This document shows, one piece after another, positions 1 to 8,352 of a DNA stretch of 64,000 nt (positions are counted from its first letter, which is position 1; the number at the start of each line of letters is the position of its first letter). The stretch lies in assembly GCF_020524005.1 (NCBI RefSeq), contig NZ_JAIVKK010000001.1, positions 682,001-746,000 on the forward strand, written 5' to 3'. The notes beneath the pieces are model-generated. The model was given only the letters and a program-made list of their open reading frames with translations, made no database searches and was not told where the DNA came from. The position numbers and the translations under genes were made by a program. Source of the DNA: Microbulbifer aggregans. GTDB lineage: Bacteria; Pseudomonadota; Gammaproteobacteria; Pseudomonadales; Cellvibrionaceae.

Positions 1-431
1 CCGAGCCCAAAACCAAGCGCACCGAGCGTTCCCACCACTCCGGTGATAACGAGCAGCCACCACCAATCCTCTGAGGACGCCGCCTCAATCCCGGTAACGT
101 CGAAAACCACAAATGCGTGTCGCTGCCCGTTTTCGATAGGTACCACTGCGACATGCAACTCTTCGGCATCGAATTCGTACAACCCCTCATCGGGGTTTGT
201 CTGCGCCCATTCCCTGAGTGATTCCGGCAGGCTACCCACCTCTTCGTATCCGCGCAGGCTCATCGTTAGATCGGGATAGCTTTCGGCGGCGCGCTGTAGC
301 TGACGCACCAGCACACGGTCTTCGCTCAGCCGGATCGCAGAGAAGAACGCGAGTCCCCAGACCACGCTGAGTACTGCAACACACACCGCAAATGCAATGG
401 CGACCCGCTTGCGTAAACTGTACCGGTACAT
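1..431 (-). CDS. Sensor histidine kinase, N-terminal part (cut by window edge)
   Basis: The frame opens with ATG at 431, overlapping the TAA stop of the response regulator by one base (TAATG), so the two are translationally coupled. About 143 codons are visible before the window ends. A hydrophobic segment at residues 10-31, a roughly 100-residue extracytoplasmic stretch, and a second hydrophobic segment at about 123-143 give the usual topology of a membrane sensor kinase: two helices flanking a periplasmic sensing domain. HAMP, HisKA and ATPase domains would lie beyond the edge. The kinase call therefore rests on topology and on its place directly after an OmpR-type regulator, not on catalytic motifs. 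Confidence 0.75.
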   Translation of the reverse strand, partial: MYRYSLRKRVAIAFAVCVAVLSVVWGLAFFSAIRLSEDRVLVRQLQRAAESYPDLTMSLRGYEEVGSLPESLREWAQTNPDEGLYEFDAEELHVAVVPIENGQRHAFVVFDVTGIEAASSEDWWWLLVITGVVGTLGALGFGL

Positions 432-1135
432 TACAGGGCATCCTCTGCAATTCGATACCCGATGCGATGCACCGTATGAAGGAGCGGGCTATCAAACGGC
501 CTGTCGATCGCCTGCCGCAGCTTGTACATGTGCGAACGCAGCGCATCACCATCGGGGCGCTCGTCGGCCCACAACAACGTTTCAAGATCATCGCGAGCCA
601 CAACAGACGGTGCCGCCTCCATCAAGCGTTGAAGTAGCCTCATGCCTGCCGGGGTGAGATCAATACGCTGCCCCGCGCGATGCACTTGCAGCGTGGACCG
701 ATTCATCGTCAGGTCACCTACCGTTAGCAGGCTCGCGGCCTTTCCGTGACTACGCTTGTACAGCGCCTGCAGTCGCGCATGCAGCTCCTGCAACGCGAAT
801 GGTTTGATCAGATAATCATCAGCGCCCGCCTCGAAACCCTTAAGTTTGTCGTCCAGCGTGTCTCTCGCCGTTAGCATAAGCACGGGCGTGTCTACCTCGG
901 CATCTGCGCGCAGTTTTTGGCAGAAACTCAGGCCATCCATCCCCGGAAGATTCAGGTCCAGAACAATCACGTCGAACGGATTCGTCAACGCCAGGTGCAT
1001 AGCGCTTATACCGTCATAGGCAAAATCCATCACATAGCTACGCTTTTCAAGATACGCGGCAATGTTCTCGCAAATGCCGCGGCTGTCTTCGACAATCAAC
1101 ACTCTGACCGGCGCTGCACCAAGCGCATGTACCAT
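431..1135 (-). CDS. OmpR/PhoB-family two-component response regulator
   Basis: 234 residues. The N-terminal receiver domain has the acidic pair E16-D17, phospho-acceptor D60 (in VLDLNLPGMDG), T89 and K111 (in YLIKPF). A winged-helix DNA-binding domain fills about residues 137-232 and ends with the typical GYR turn. An AGGAG element sits about 9 bases before the ATG. The gene begins 14 bases after the TonB-dependent receptor stop and overlaps the kinase start, so receptor, regulator and kinase read as one operon. The likely role is transcriptional control of that same operon and perhaps others in response to a periplasmic signal. The stimulus cannot be read from sequence. Confidence 0.92.
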   Translation of the reverse strand: MVHALGAAPVRVLIVEDSRGICENIAAYLEKRSYVMDFAYDGISAMHLALTNPFDVIVLDLNLPGMDGLSFCQKLRADAEVDTPVLMLTARDTLDDKLKGFEAGADDYLIKPFALQELHARLQALYKRSHGKAASLLTVGDLTMNRSTLQVHRAGQRIDLTPAGMRLLQRLMEAAPSVVARDDLETLLWADERPDGDALRSHMYKLRQAIDRPFDSPLLHTVHRIGYRIAEDAL

Positions 1136-1149
1136 TCCCTACTCTCCTT

Positions 1150-3534
1150 TTACCAGGCATAGTCCAGACGCAGACCAATAAGCGGCTCGGCTTCGCTATC
1201 GTCTTTCACTTCAATGCCCCGGCGGTAGTCAAAATCGGTGTCGTCGCTCGACGACGCGGCCGTCAGATTGATGACATCAAGAAAGGCTGTTGCATCCACG
1301 GGGCCAAATGCGCGTCGATAGTCAACGCGAACGTTCAACATGGCGGAACCGCTTTTGCGACCGACATTGCGCTCAGTGATCTCTTTCGAATAGCGCAGGA
1401 GTTCCCCGGGTCCCAACACGTCTGAGTGGATAATAAACTCATCGTCTGGCCTGCCGGAAAGGTATTTGTAGCGCCCGGCAACCTTCCAGCGGTCGCTGAT
1501 CTCCCAGGTCAGGCCGAGGGTAGCCACATGCTCGCGGCTGAATTCTGCGGCTACGTCACCGCGACCGTCTTTTCGGTCGACTTTAGCATCGTTATAGGAG
1601 TAAGTCGCGGTAGCGTAAATACCCTCGCGAATCGTACCGTTGGCCACCACATCGACGCCGTACGATGTGCCGTCACCAATGTTTGCAAAGGTGCCGCTTG
1701 CCCGGTCGAGGTCTACCACCAGGTGGTCGAGGTTTTGGTAGTAGGCTTCCGTCAGCACCGACCAGCGGTTGTTCGGGAAGTATTCAAAACCAATACTCGC
1801 GTGTGTGATTTCCTCGTTCTCAAGGTCGTTCGCCGCGTTAGCGGCAAGGTCTAAAAATCGTGGCGACTGATGAAAGCGCCCTGCCGTCGCAAAGTATCTC
1901 ATCGTCTTACCCGGCCGCCAATTGACACTGAACCTGGGCGACGCGAAGCTTTGGTCTGCAAAACCGTCCCGCTCCAACCGCACGCCGGTGCGAATATCCC
2001 AATCGCCGCGCTCAAAAACCTGCTCTACGTAACCTGCGTAGCTCGTTTCTTTCTGACTGAGTGAAGAGTTGATGTTATCGGGCGTCAGTACAATAAAGCG
2101 CTGCTCGGGGTCTGACCTGAAATCATCGTCGTCGTAGACAAACCGGACCCAGTCGCCATCAAGGACGGTGCTATAGTCCAGTTCAACTTGCGTTACTCGA
2201 ACACCGGCACTGAACACGCCCCATGGATTTACCGTCTCGAAGTCACTTCGCCAGCCGATCTCTGTCTCACCCTCACCGATGGTAATGATGTCTTCCCGCA
2301 CCGGAAAGCTGGACGCGGGTGACCCCTCGGGTACGAGATCAGGAAATGATTCACCCTCTGAACTGATCTTGTCGCTGGTGCGGTAGTAAACCTTGTTGGT
2401 CAGCACAGCTTCGTCACCGATCAACGACCGCAGTGTCAGACCGTACAGATCACTATCCTGTTCAGAATCCTGCAGTGCAGCATCTTCGAAATTGGGCGAT
2501 GCAAAAACGTGAGTCACACCGCGGGTGTAGTCTTCGTGTGTGTCAATCAGCAGCACTTCGACCGTATGGCTCTCGTTGATTGGCATTACCGACTTTACGA
2601 TGACATCGCTTAACACAGGATCCCCAATGTCGAGCTCTTCGATCGTTTCAAAAAATGAACCGAAGTCCAATCGGCGCGCAGAAACGAGCAACGTCGAGTC
2701 TTCAGTGATACCGGCAGGACCATCGTAACCAACTTCATAGCCCGCAATGTCGAAACGCAGGCTTGCTGAAGGACTTGGATTGCCATCGGCAACTTCCAGA
2801 TTCAGTAACGATGCAGCCCGGCCACCATAAGCCGCACTCCACCCTCCCGGTGAAAATGCCGCGCCACTGATTACATTTGGTGCAAAAATCGAGAAACGAC
2901 CGCCGCCACCGACATCTTCTTCTTCCCCCAGCGTCGCATCAAAGTGCACCGCTTTATCAAAAGGAAAATCATCCACGAATAACAAATTGTCTCTCGGGCC
3001 ACGGCCGCGCACGCTAAAGCTCGCGAATTCACTGACGGATGCCAGGCCAGGCAAACCGTCCAGCGAGAGCAGCGGATCTGAGCCGCCGCCAACGGCACTT
3101 CGCAACGCTTCCCTATCGAGATAGGTATTACTGGCGGAGGCAAAGGCATCAGGATGCTGTGCCCGAACCTCCACTTCCTCAATGGCCTGCTCGCGCAGTT
3201 CGAATTCAATTTTGAGATTCTTGCGCGTAACCACACGCACGCTTGGCTCATAGGATGAACTGAATCCGCCTTTGACGACATTCACCGAGTAGAGACCGGG
3301 GTCGAGCAGTTCAACGACGATGCGACCCTGCGCGTCGGTAACCACAGATCGCGTCGAATCGGTTTCCCGTTCCCTGATCATGATCTGCGCGGATGAGAGT
3401 GGCCGGTCCGTATTCTGATCCTTGACGACGATAGTCAGTGCACCGGGCGCCTCTGCTGCGTGGGTAAAAAGTGGAGTTCCCATCAACAGCGCCGCTAGAG
3501 TCAACTGTGATGCCTGTCTCAACTGCTTGCTCAT
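1150..3534 (-). CDS. TonB-dependent outer-membrane receptor with N-terminal CarboxypepD_reg-like domain
   Basis: 794 residues. A signal peptide (about 26 residues, ending THAAEA) is followed by a carboxypeptidase-regulatory-like beta-sandwich (about 30-115, with the DAQGRIVVELLDPGLY pattern), a plug domain (about 120-250) and a long beta-barrel. The chain ends in an aromatic residue (DYAW), the outer-membrane assembly signal. Such receptors import scarce ligands (siderophores, glycans, B12) using TonB energy. I see nothing that fixes the substrate. AGGGAG precedes the ATG. It is the first gene of an operon with a two-component system, which suggests the regulator controls uptake. The alternative that the receptor itself feeds a signal to the kinase is less conventional but cannot be excluded. 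Confidence 0.9.
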   Translation of the reverse strand: MSKQLRQASQLTLAALLMGTPLFTHAAEAPGALTIVVKDQNTDRPLSSAQIMIRERETDSTRSVVTDAQGRIVVELLDPGLYSVNVVKGGFSSSYEPSVRVVTRKNLKIEFELREQAIEEVEVRAQHPDAFASASNTYLDREALRSAVGGGSDPLLSLDGLPGLASVSEFASFSVRGRGPRDNLLFVDDFPFDKAVHFDATLGEEEDVGGGGRFSIFAPNVISGAAFSPGGWSAAYGGRAASLLNLEVADGNPSPSASLRFDIAGYEVGYDGPAGITEDSTLLVSARRLDFGSFFETIEELDIGDPVLSDVIVKSVMPINESHTVEVLLIDTHEDYTRGVTHVFASPNFEDAALQDSEQDSDLYGLTLRSLIGDEAVLTNKVYYRTSDKISSEGESFPDLVPEGSPASSFPVREDIITIGEGETEIGWRSDFETVNPWGVFSAGVRVTQVELDYSTVLDGDWVRFVYDDDDFRSDPEQRFIVLTPDNINSSLSQKETSYAGYVEQVFERGDWDIRTGVRLERDGFADQSFASPRFSVNWRPGKTMRYFATAGRFHQSPRFLDLAANAANDLENEEITHASIGFEYFPNNRWSVLTEAYYQNLDHLVVDLDRASGTFANIGDGTSYGVDVVANGTIREGIYATATYSYNDAKVDRKDGRGDVAAEFSREHVATLGLTWEISDRWKVAGRYKYLSGRPDDEFIIHSDVLGPGELLRYSKEITERNVGRKSGSAMLNVRVDYRRAFGPVDATAFLDVINLTAASSSDDTDFDYRRGIEVKDDSEAEPLIGLRLDYAW

Positions 3535-3597
3535 ATTGCACTCCCTTCAACATTCTGCCGTTTTTATTTGGTGAAACGCTGGGAGGTTAGCAACGCA

Positions 3598-3630
3598 AAT
3601 GTGACTGAAATGTCGCTGAGATGTGAAGGT
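3598..3630 (-). promoter_or_regulatory. Three 11-bp direct repeats, candidate OmpR-family operator
   Basis: Three consecutive 11-base units, AATGTGACTGA, AATGTCGCTGA and GATGTGAAGGT, place TGTGA/TGTCG/TGTGA exactly 11 bases apart. PhoB/OmpR-type regulators bind head-to-tail half-sites with this spacing. The array lies 64-96 bases upstream of the receptor start, a position suited to activation. The cognate regulator is probably the one encoded two genes downstream. Confidence 0.5.
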
Positions 3631-3651
3631 AACATCAGAGCCTGGTTACCT
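3627..3651. promoter_or_regulatory. Inverted repeat in divergent promoter region
   Basis: AGGTAAC (3627-3633) and GTTACCT (3645-3651) form a 7-bp inverted repeat with an 11-base spacer. It partly overlaps the direct-repeat array between the divergent receptor and OmpW-like genes. It could be a second operator; no regulator can be named. Confidence 0.3.
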
Positions 3652-3781
3652 ACCGCCTGTTCAACGGAAAAGAAACACCAGCACCATGCTATTTGGCACG
3701 TAAAGCGAGTTGTTTTCCCCTTAAGTCAAAAATGGCTGTATTACACTTTTTATTCCACGGGTATATATGGAGTTACCTTGA

Positions 3782-4564
3782 ATGAAAAGGATGTTGAAAT
3801 TTTCACCTATCTTGGCGCCGTTGGCTCTGGCGCTTTCCAGTACTGTCTCAGCAGGCCCCCTCAACCTGACCGGACCACAGGACTTTATTGTCCGTGTCGG
3901 CGGATACTACATCTCCCCGGGAGACGACGACGTTAGCTTTGTCGACGATACCTTCCAGTATTTCGACGCGTTTCGCTCTAACGTTGATCCGGGTTCCGAG
4001 TGGGGTTGGTATGCAAACCTCGAATGGAAGCCTGTACATCATTGGGGCATCGAACTTGGCTATATGGACGGCGACAACCATACGAGCACTCACGCTGACG
4101 ACTATTTTTCGATCGGCTTCGACAATGTCGAATATCGTGATGTGGCGCGTTTTGATGCCGATATCAGTACCTTAAGCCTGAAATTCTACCCACTGGATGA
4201 GACCTGCATGGTCCAGCCCTATATCGGTGGTGGGATTAGCTATACCGACTTCGGTGACAGCGGCCTTCGCCGTGTAGTGCGGGACGACCTGGCTGATTTT
4301 GGCCTGCGCGGCAATTTCGATATCGGGTACTCATGGGGCTATACATGGCAAATGGGTATGGACTTCAACTTTGGACGCGAAAGCTCCTGGCTGGTAAATG
4401 TCGCTGCGCTTTACGCGCGATCCGCGACTGAGATGCGGCTGCAGCTTCTGGATGACGTTCCGCCACCCCCGGATGTAAATCCGATTATTGAGTCCTATTC
4501 CGGGGACTACATCTATGATCCATGGATGTTCAACCTGTCAGTAGGATACAAATTTTCCTTCTGA
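3782..4564 (+). CDS. OmpW-family outer-membrane beta-barrel protein
   Basis: 260 residues. A cleavable signal peptide (about 24 residues, ending TVSA before GPLNL) precedes alternating amphipathic strands such as FIVRVGGYYISPGD, an internal glycine-rich strand (YIGGGISYTDF) and a C-terminal strand ending VGYKFSF with terminal Phe. This matches the OmpW layout of a small eight-stranded barrel, though it is longer than the roughly 210-residue E. coli protein. OmpW-like barrels form narrow hydrophobic channels and often respond to osmotic or metal stress. It is divergent from the TonB-receptor operon, so the 250-bp gap may serve both. A clear terminator follows. OmpW assignment is by pattern; another small-barrel family is possible. 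Confidence 0.7.
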   Translation: MKRMLKFSPILAPLALALSSTVSAGPLNLTGPQDFIVRVGGYYISPGDDDVSFVDDTFQYFDAFRSNVDPGSEWGWYANLEWKPVHHWGIELGYMDGDNHTSTHADDYFSIGFDNVEYRDVARFDADISTLSLKFYPLDETCMVQPYIGGGISYTDFGDSGLRRVVRDDLADFGLRGNFDIGYSWGYTWQMGMDFNFGRESSWLVNVAALYARSATEMRLQLLDDVPPPPDVNPIIESYSGDYIYDPWMFNLSVGYKFSF

Positions 4565-4589
4565 CGCTCTGAATTCGGCAGATTATCTT

Positions 4590-4611
4590 GGGCGCTTCGG
4601 CGCCCTTTTTT
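4590..4611 (+). terminator. Intrinsic terminator of the OmpW-like gene
   Basis: GGGCGC, loop TTCG, GCGCCC, then six T. The stable UUCG-capped stem with a U-tract lies 26 bases past the OmpW-like stop. The T-tract exists only on the plus strand, so it does not terminate the convergent lipoprotein gene. Confidence 0.92.
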
Positions 4612-4621
4612 GTGGACAGGA

Positions 4622-5626
4622 TCAATCGATCTGACGGCGTGCCTCATTGGACCGGCGGTTTAGCGGCTCACGCACCAGGCGTACCTGATCGCGCTTATCC
4701 GTTTTCTTATTGGACGTCTTTTTCTTTTCGCTTTCCTTCTTCCTTGGTTGCTCGTTCTCTGGTCGCTCGCGCTCCTGGCGCAGAGCTGGCTTCGCGGCAG
4801 CATTGCGCCGATCATTTGGCGCTTTGCGCTGGGGCTGGGGCTGTCCGCGCTGGTTTTGTGGCTTGGGCATGTCGCGCACCATGCGGCGATCGGTTGCCGG
4901 GCGCGCTACTGCAGGAACAACTCGTGGGTCGCGAATGCCGGTTGGCTTGTCCGCAAGTTTGACTGCCCGCAAGTCCCGACTCGGATTCAGGCGTGGATTC
5001 CCGCGTTCATTACGGCGATCCTCTCTCCGCTTATCCAGACTCCGGTTATCCACCTGAGGCGCCCGCCGCTTTGGCTCGGCGATGCCAGCGAACCGCTGTT
5101 CACCACCTCGGTCACGATTCTGGCCCTGCCCACGACGATCCTGGCCGTCCTCCCGACGTTCACGTCGATGCCCGTTGCTTTCATGCCGATCCCGCCGGTT
5201 GTAACCGTCGTCATGATCGTGCCGGCGTGGCGGTCTGTAGTCGTGCCCTCCAGCATAGTGAGGGCCATGGCGGCGCAAGCGCGTATGCCAGCGATCATTG
5301 AAGTTGGCCGAGATATAGAAATTGGGGGCCGGATACCAACGACCGCCCCAGTGACTGGCACTGATCCAATGGTCCTGATGCCAACGATAGTAACGCCCCT
5401 GTCGATAGAAAACGTCGCTGCGGTCGTAGAACACGTAAACGCCGAGCGCATCGTCGTAGTAGCGATAGCCGGGATCGGTGATCACTGAATAGGAGTAAAC
5501 CGGAGGAGCCTTGCGGACATAGGTGCCCCCCACGACCACCGGCGGGGCTGCTGGGTAGGTGACACAGCCACCGAGTGTCAAAGTGATGGTGAGAGCGGCG
5601 AGTAATCGGTATGGGACCTGGCGCAT
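4622..5626 (-). CDS. Putative lipoprotein with Arg/Asp/Gln-rich low-complexity tail
   Basis: 334 residues. The start is a lipoprotein signal peptide with lipobox LGGC (Cys at about residue 21). An aromatic, Tyr/Trp-rich segment follows (about 40-115, with repeated YY, HW and RWYP motifs), as seen in small envelope proteins that bind the cell surface. From about residue 120 to the end the sequence is highly charged and repetitive (Arg, Asp, Asn, Gln, then Lys), probably disordered, ending in a Lys-rich segment. No enzyme motif is visible. The tail could bind polyanions such as LPS or nucleic acid. It is a lone gene convergent with the OmpW-like gene, and its function is unknown. Confidence 0.75.
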   Translation of the reverse strand: MRQVPYRLLAALTITLTLGGCVTYPAAPPVVVGGTYVRKAPPVYSYSVITDPGYRYYDDALGVYVFYDRSDVFYRQGRYYRWHQDHWISASHWGGRWYPAPNFYISANFNDRWHTRLRRHGPHYAGGHDYRPPRRHDHDDGYNRRDRHESNGHRRERREDGQDRRGQGQNRDRGGEQRFAGIAEPKRRAPQVDNRSLDKRREDRRNERGNPRLNPSRDLRAVKLADKPTGIRDPRVVPAVARPATDRRMVRDMPKPQNQRGQPQPQRKAPNDRRNAAAKPALRQERERPENEQPRKKESEKKKTSNKKTDKRDQVRLVREPLNRRSNEARRQID

Positions 5627-5657
5627 GGTGCGTATTCCTTGGATTCACACCTGCTTT

Positions 5658-5945
5658 TTAACCCGGCGCAACTGAATAGACCCTGAATCTACTTGCAAAA
5701 GAACAGAGAACAACCAATAGCGATAAATGATTACAACCAAATAAAATCAGGAACCTTCCCAAAAGCTCGATTTTTATACGCTCTTCTTCATTAGTAATAA
5801 ATGGCAACGTACGACTCGCTGTCAGCCATGCAGCACCGAAAGCAGTCAATCCTGTCGCTTCGATATAGTAGGTCAATCGAGCAATACCGCTAAAATCTAT
5901 CCAGCCCAGAATATCGAGCAACTGTACGGCCATGGCGCCAGCCAT
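5658..5945 (-). CDS. Hypothetical small membrane protein, possibly truncated
   Basis: 95 residues with hydrophobic stretches at about 5-45 and 63-83 around a charged NEEERIK loop. An in-frame TAG lies about nine codons upstream of the ATG, no convincing ribosome-binding site precedes it, and the first hydrophobic segment begins almost at the start. It may therefore be the C-terminal remnant of a longer membrane protein at the left edge of the AT-rich accessory stretch. I do not recognise a family. Confidence 0.4.
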   Translation of the reverse strand: MAGAMAVQLLDILGWIDFSGIARLTYYIEATGLTAFGAAWLTASRTLPFITNEEERIKIELLGRFLILFGCNHLSLLVVLCSFASRFRVYSVAPG

Positions 5946-6110
5946 AGCTACTGGGCAGATTCTATAATTCGTACGCTAAACTTCACCTATTTAGAACCTT
6001 TCTCTTAAATATTTGGGGTAAATATTTGGGCGTAGAGTAAAGTTTTTCCACTAAATCAACTGTTCTACCTAGCGACAAAAATTTACTCCGTCCCCAACCA
6101 TCTAATTACC

Positions 6111-6536
6111 TTAACCATATATATAGTCATACAAACATGTACTGATTCCTGTAAAACTCGAATATACGCTATGTACATTCTTTTTCGGCCACACATAATA
6201 GTTTTTGCCGTAACCCCAAACAATCGTTCTGGACTTATGAAGCAAAACCAAGTCGGTCAACAACTCCCCTCCCCCTTTTAGCTCAATACGTAGAGATACA
6301 GCTTCGCGGCCACCCCGTATCAAACCGGGCCGAATATCAACCAAACAGCGATGAAACCCCCTATGCATCTCACGTGGAAGTTCATACTCACCAATATAAA
6401 TTGAATGAATATCCTCAGCCTCTATCTTCGCAAGAGAATCCAGATAATAAGATTTACTTACATGCGACTCCCAGCGGAGAAATAAACAAAATGAAAGAAA
6501 ACCTGAGACAGCCAAAAACTGAGATACTTTGCCCAT
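6111..6536 (-). CDS. Hypothetical protein with N-terminal membrane anchor
   Basis: 141 residues. A short hydrophobic N-terminus (VSQFLAVSGFLSFCLFL) serves as anchor or uncleaved signal, followed by a soluble domain with several beta-strand-like stretches and a late Tyr-rich end (STCLYDYIYG). No motif is recognised. Base composition is clearly AT-richer than the genes before 5.6 kb and after 13.85 kb, consistent with acquired DNA. It stands alone, upstream of and divergent from the transposase element. Confidence 0.5.
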   Translation of the reverse strand: MGKVSQFLAVSGFLSFCLFLRWESHVSKSYYLDSLAKIEAEDIHSIYIGEYELPREMHRGFHRCLVDIRPGLIRGGREAVSLRIELKGGGELLTDLVLLHKSRTIVWGYGKNYYVWPKKNVHSVYSSFTGISTCLYDYIYG

Positions 6537-6608
6537 ACTTAATTCATCAAATTAAATCTAGCTTAGCTTTATAGTCACAACAATTAACACAACAATGGGA
6601 AACACAAC

Positions 6609-7968
6609 AATGGGACACCCATTAATCAAGAATCAAGAATGGGACACCCATAGAAGATAAGGCATCCTACGCCAAACACTTGCATTTAACATCATTTATC
6701 GCAAAATACTGGCTATATATACAGCACCACTAATAGCCATGACCCAACCGCGATCAAATCTGATTGATCCAAGCACAACGCCCTACTATCACTGCGTATC
6801 CCGCTGCGTACGCCGCGCTTTTCTTTGCGGGCGTGATGAGCGCACCGGGCAGTGCTTTGAGCACCGTCGACAGTGGATAGAAGACCGGCTGCTGGAACTT
6901 TCCGGAATATTCGCCCTAGATGTTTGTTCGTATGCGGTCATGAGCAACCATTATCATGTCGTGTTATTCGTGAACCAGCAACAGGCTGACGGCTGGGACC
7001 TGCTAGAGATCGTGTCTCGATGGCATCAGCTATGCAAAGGCTCTGCCTTATCGCAGCGTTTTTACCGTGGGGAGCTCTTGGATTCTGCCGAATTGACCCG
7101 GCTGTCCGAGGTAGCCAAAATCTGGAAGGCACGGCTGACCGATATCAGTTGGTTTATGCGCTATTTGAACGAATTTATTGCACGGGAATCCAATCGCGAA
7201 GACCAGTGTAGCGGGCGATTCTGGGAGGGCCGTTTTAAATCCCAAGCATTACTGGACGAAAAAGCCCTGGCAGCCTGTATGGCTTATGTCGACCTTAATC
7301 CAATCCGCGCGAAAATGGCCGAAACCCCAGAGACATCGGACCATACCTCGATCAAACAACGTATTCTCTCTGCAAAACAGGCACAACAGCCCACCACGCT
7401 GCTGCCTTTTGTCGGGAATCCCAAAGAACCCATGCCTACAGGCCTACCGTTTCGGCTAGAGGACTATATTGAATTGGTGGACTGGAGCGGACGCTGCCTA
7501 CGAGAAGATAAGCGGGGAGCAATCAACGAAAAACTTCCTCCCATTCTGGATCGCCTGCAAATTGATCCAAAGCAATGGACCTACCTAAACAAAAATTTTG
7601 AAAGCCGGTTTAAATCCCTGGTAGGCAGCGGCCATACTGTACGCGCCACTTGCGAGCAACTTGGCAAGCGCTGGGTGCACGGAATTCGTGAGTGCGAACG
7701 TCTCTTGTCACCTCCTCCCGTAATACCTTAAATCCTATTCTCTCCACCCGTTGAATTGCATCGCAGGTCAGCTGCGAGCGTACAATGCGTGTGCGGCCCA
7801 CCCAATCATACGGAATACGTAATAAAAACCACACGAACCTGCCCTTCCAACAATTACTTTTTGCGCGCAAGCAAAAATACTCGTGACTGACGCCTTGTAC
7901 TGTTAGGCACTATTTAATGGATGTCCTTTTTATTTTCGATTTTTATTTTCGTGGGTGTCCTTTTTATT
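6609..7968 (+). mobile_element. REP-associated (IS200-like) transposase unit with inverted GGGTGTCC flanks
   Basis: The HUH transposase gene is flanked on the left by two copies of AATGGGACACCCAT (6609-6622 and 6638-6651, 29 bases apart). On the right are two copies of the reverse motif, GGATGTCCTTTTTATT (7919-7934) and GGGTGTCCTTTTTATT (7953-7968, 34 bases apart). Paired motifs in opposite orientation on either side suggest recognition ends of the transposase. Boundaries are inferred from these motifs only; no target-site duplication is expected for this enzyme class. Confidence 0.55.
6739..7731 (+). CDS. REP-associated tyrosine transposase (Y1_Tnp, HUH family)
   Basis: 330 residues. The Y1 transposase domain shows the HUH motif as H71-Y-H73 in SNHYHVVLF, and downstream the GRFWEGRFKSQ and YVDLNPIRA segments that mark the RAYT group of stand-alone IS200/IS605-like transposases. 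These enzymes nick single-stranded DNA through a Tyr-DNA intermediate and are thought to spread or maintain REP-type short repeats. The C-terminal 100 residues form the extra domain usual for the long RAYT type. The reading frame is intact. The neighbouring inverted GGGTGTCC motifs are likely substrates. No good Shine-Dalgarno is seen before the ATG, which fits low expression. Confidence 0.9.
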   Translation: MTQPRSNLIDPSTTPYYHCVSRCVRRAFLCGRDERTGQCFEHRRQWIEDRLLELSGIFALDVCSYAVMSNHYHVVLFVNQQQADGWDLLEIVSRWHQLCKGSALSQRFYRGELLDSAELTRLSEVAKIWKARLTDISWFMRYLNEFIARESNREDQCSGRFWEGRFKSQALLDEKALAACMAYVDLNPIRAKMAETPETSDHTSIKQRILSAKQAQQPTTLLPFVGNPKEPMPTGLPFRLEDYIELVDWSGRCLREDKRGAINEKLPPILDRLQIDPKQWTYLNKNFESRFKSLVGSGHTVRATCEQLGKRWVHGIRECERLLSPPPVIP

Positions 7969-8352
7969 GCTCCATTTTACAAATGCCTTTTAATGTGAAA
8001 TAGGAAATCTTCTGATTGCACTCCATCCTCGCACAAACTTAGTCGAAACGTGAGTTTTGACCAAGTAGTATTTCGTAAGACACAGCTGACAAGTTTACTT
8101 GGATGGCAATAACATCCATTATCTTTCTTTATCGAAGAAGGAAAACAGGTTATTTACAATTGAAGCACGATATGCCGTGGATTATTTTTATGATTAACCA
8201 CTTCCAACCACTAAAAATAAATTAAACCCCAGCCTATTTAAGCACCAATAACTAAAAGCCTAAAAAGTGCAATGACACATACAGCAACCAATCACCCTTA
8301 GGTGCATAAGTGTTATGATTAGGTCGCTTCCTCAATACCCATACATACTTTA
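7732..8352. other. 621-bp AT-rich intergenic stretch
   Basis: It holds the right-hand GGGTGTCC-type motif pair (7919-7968) and otherwise long A/T-rich sequence. I see no convincing gene, tRNA or terminator. Confidence 0.5.
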
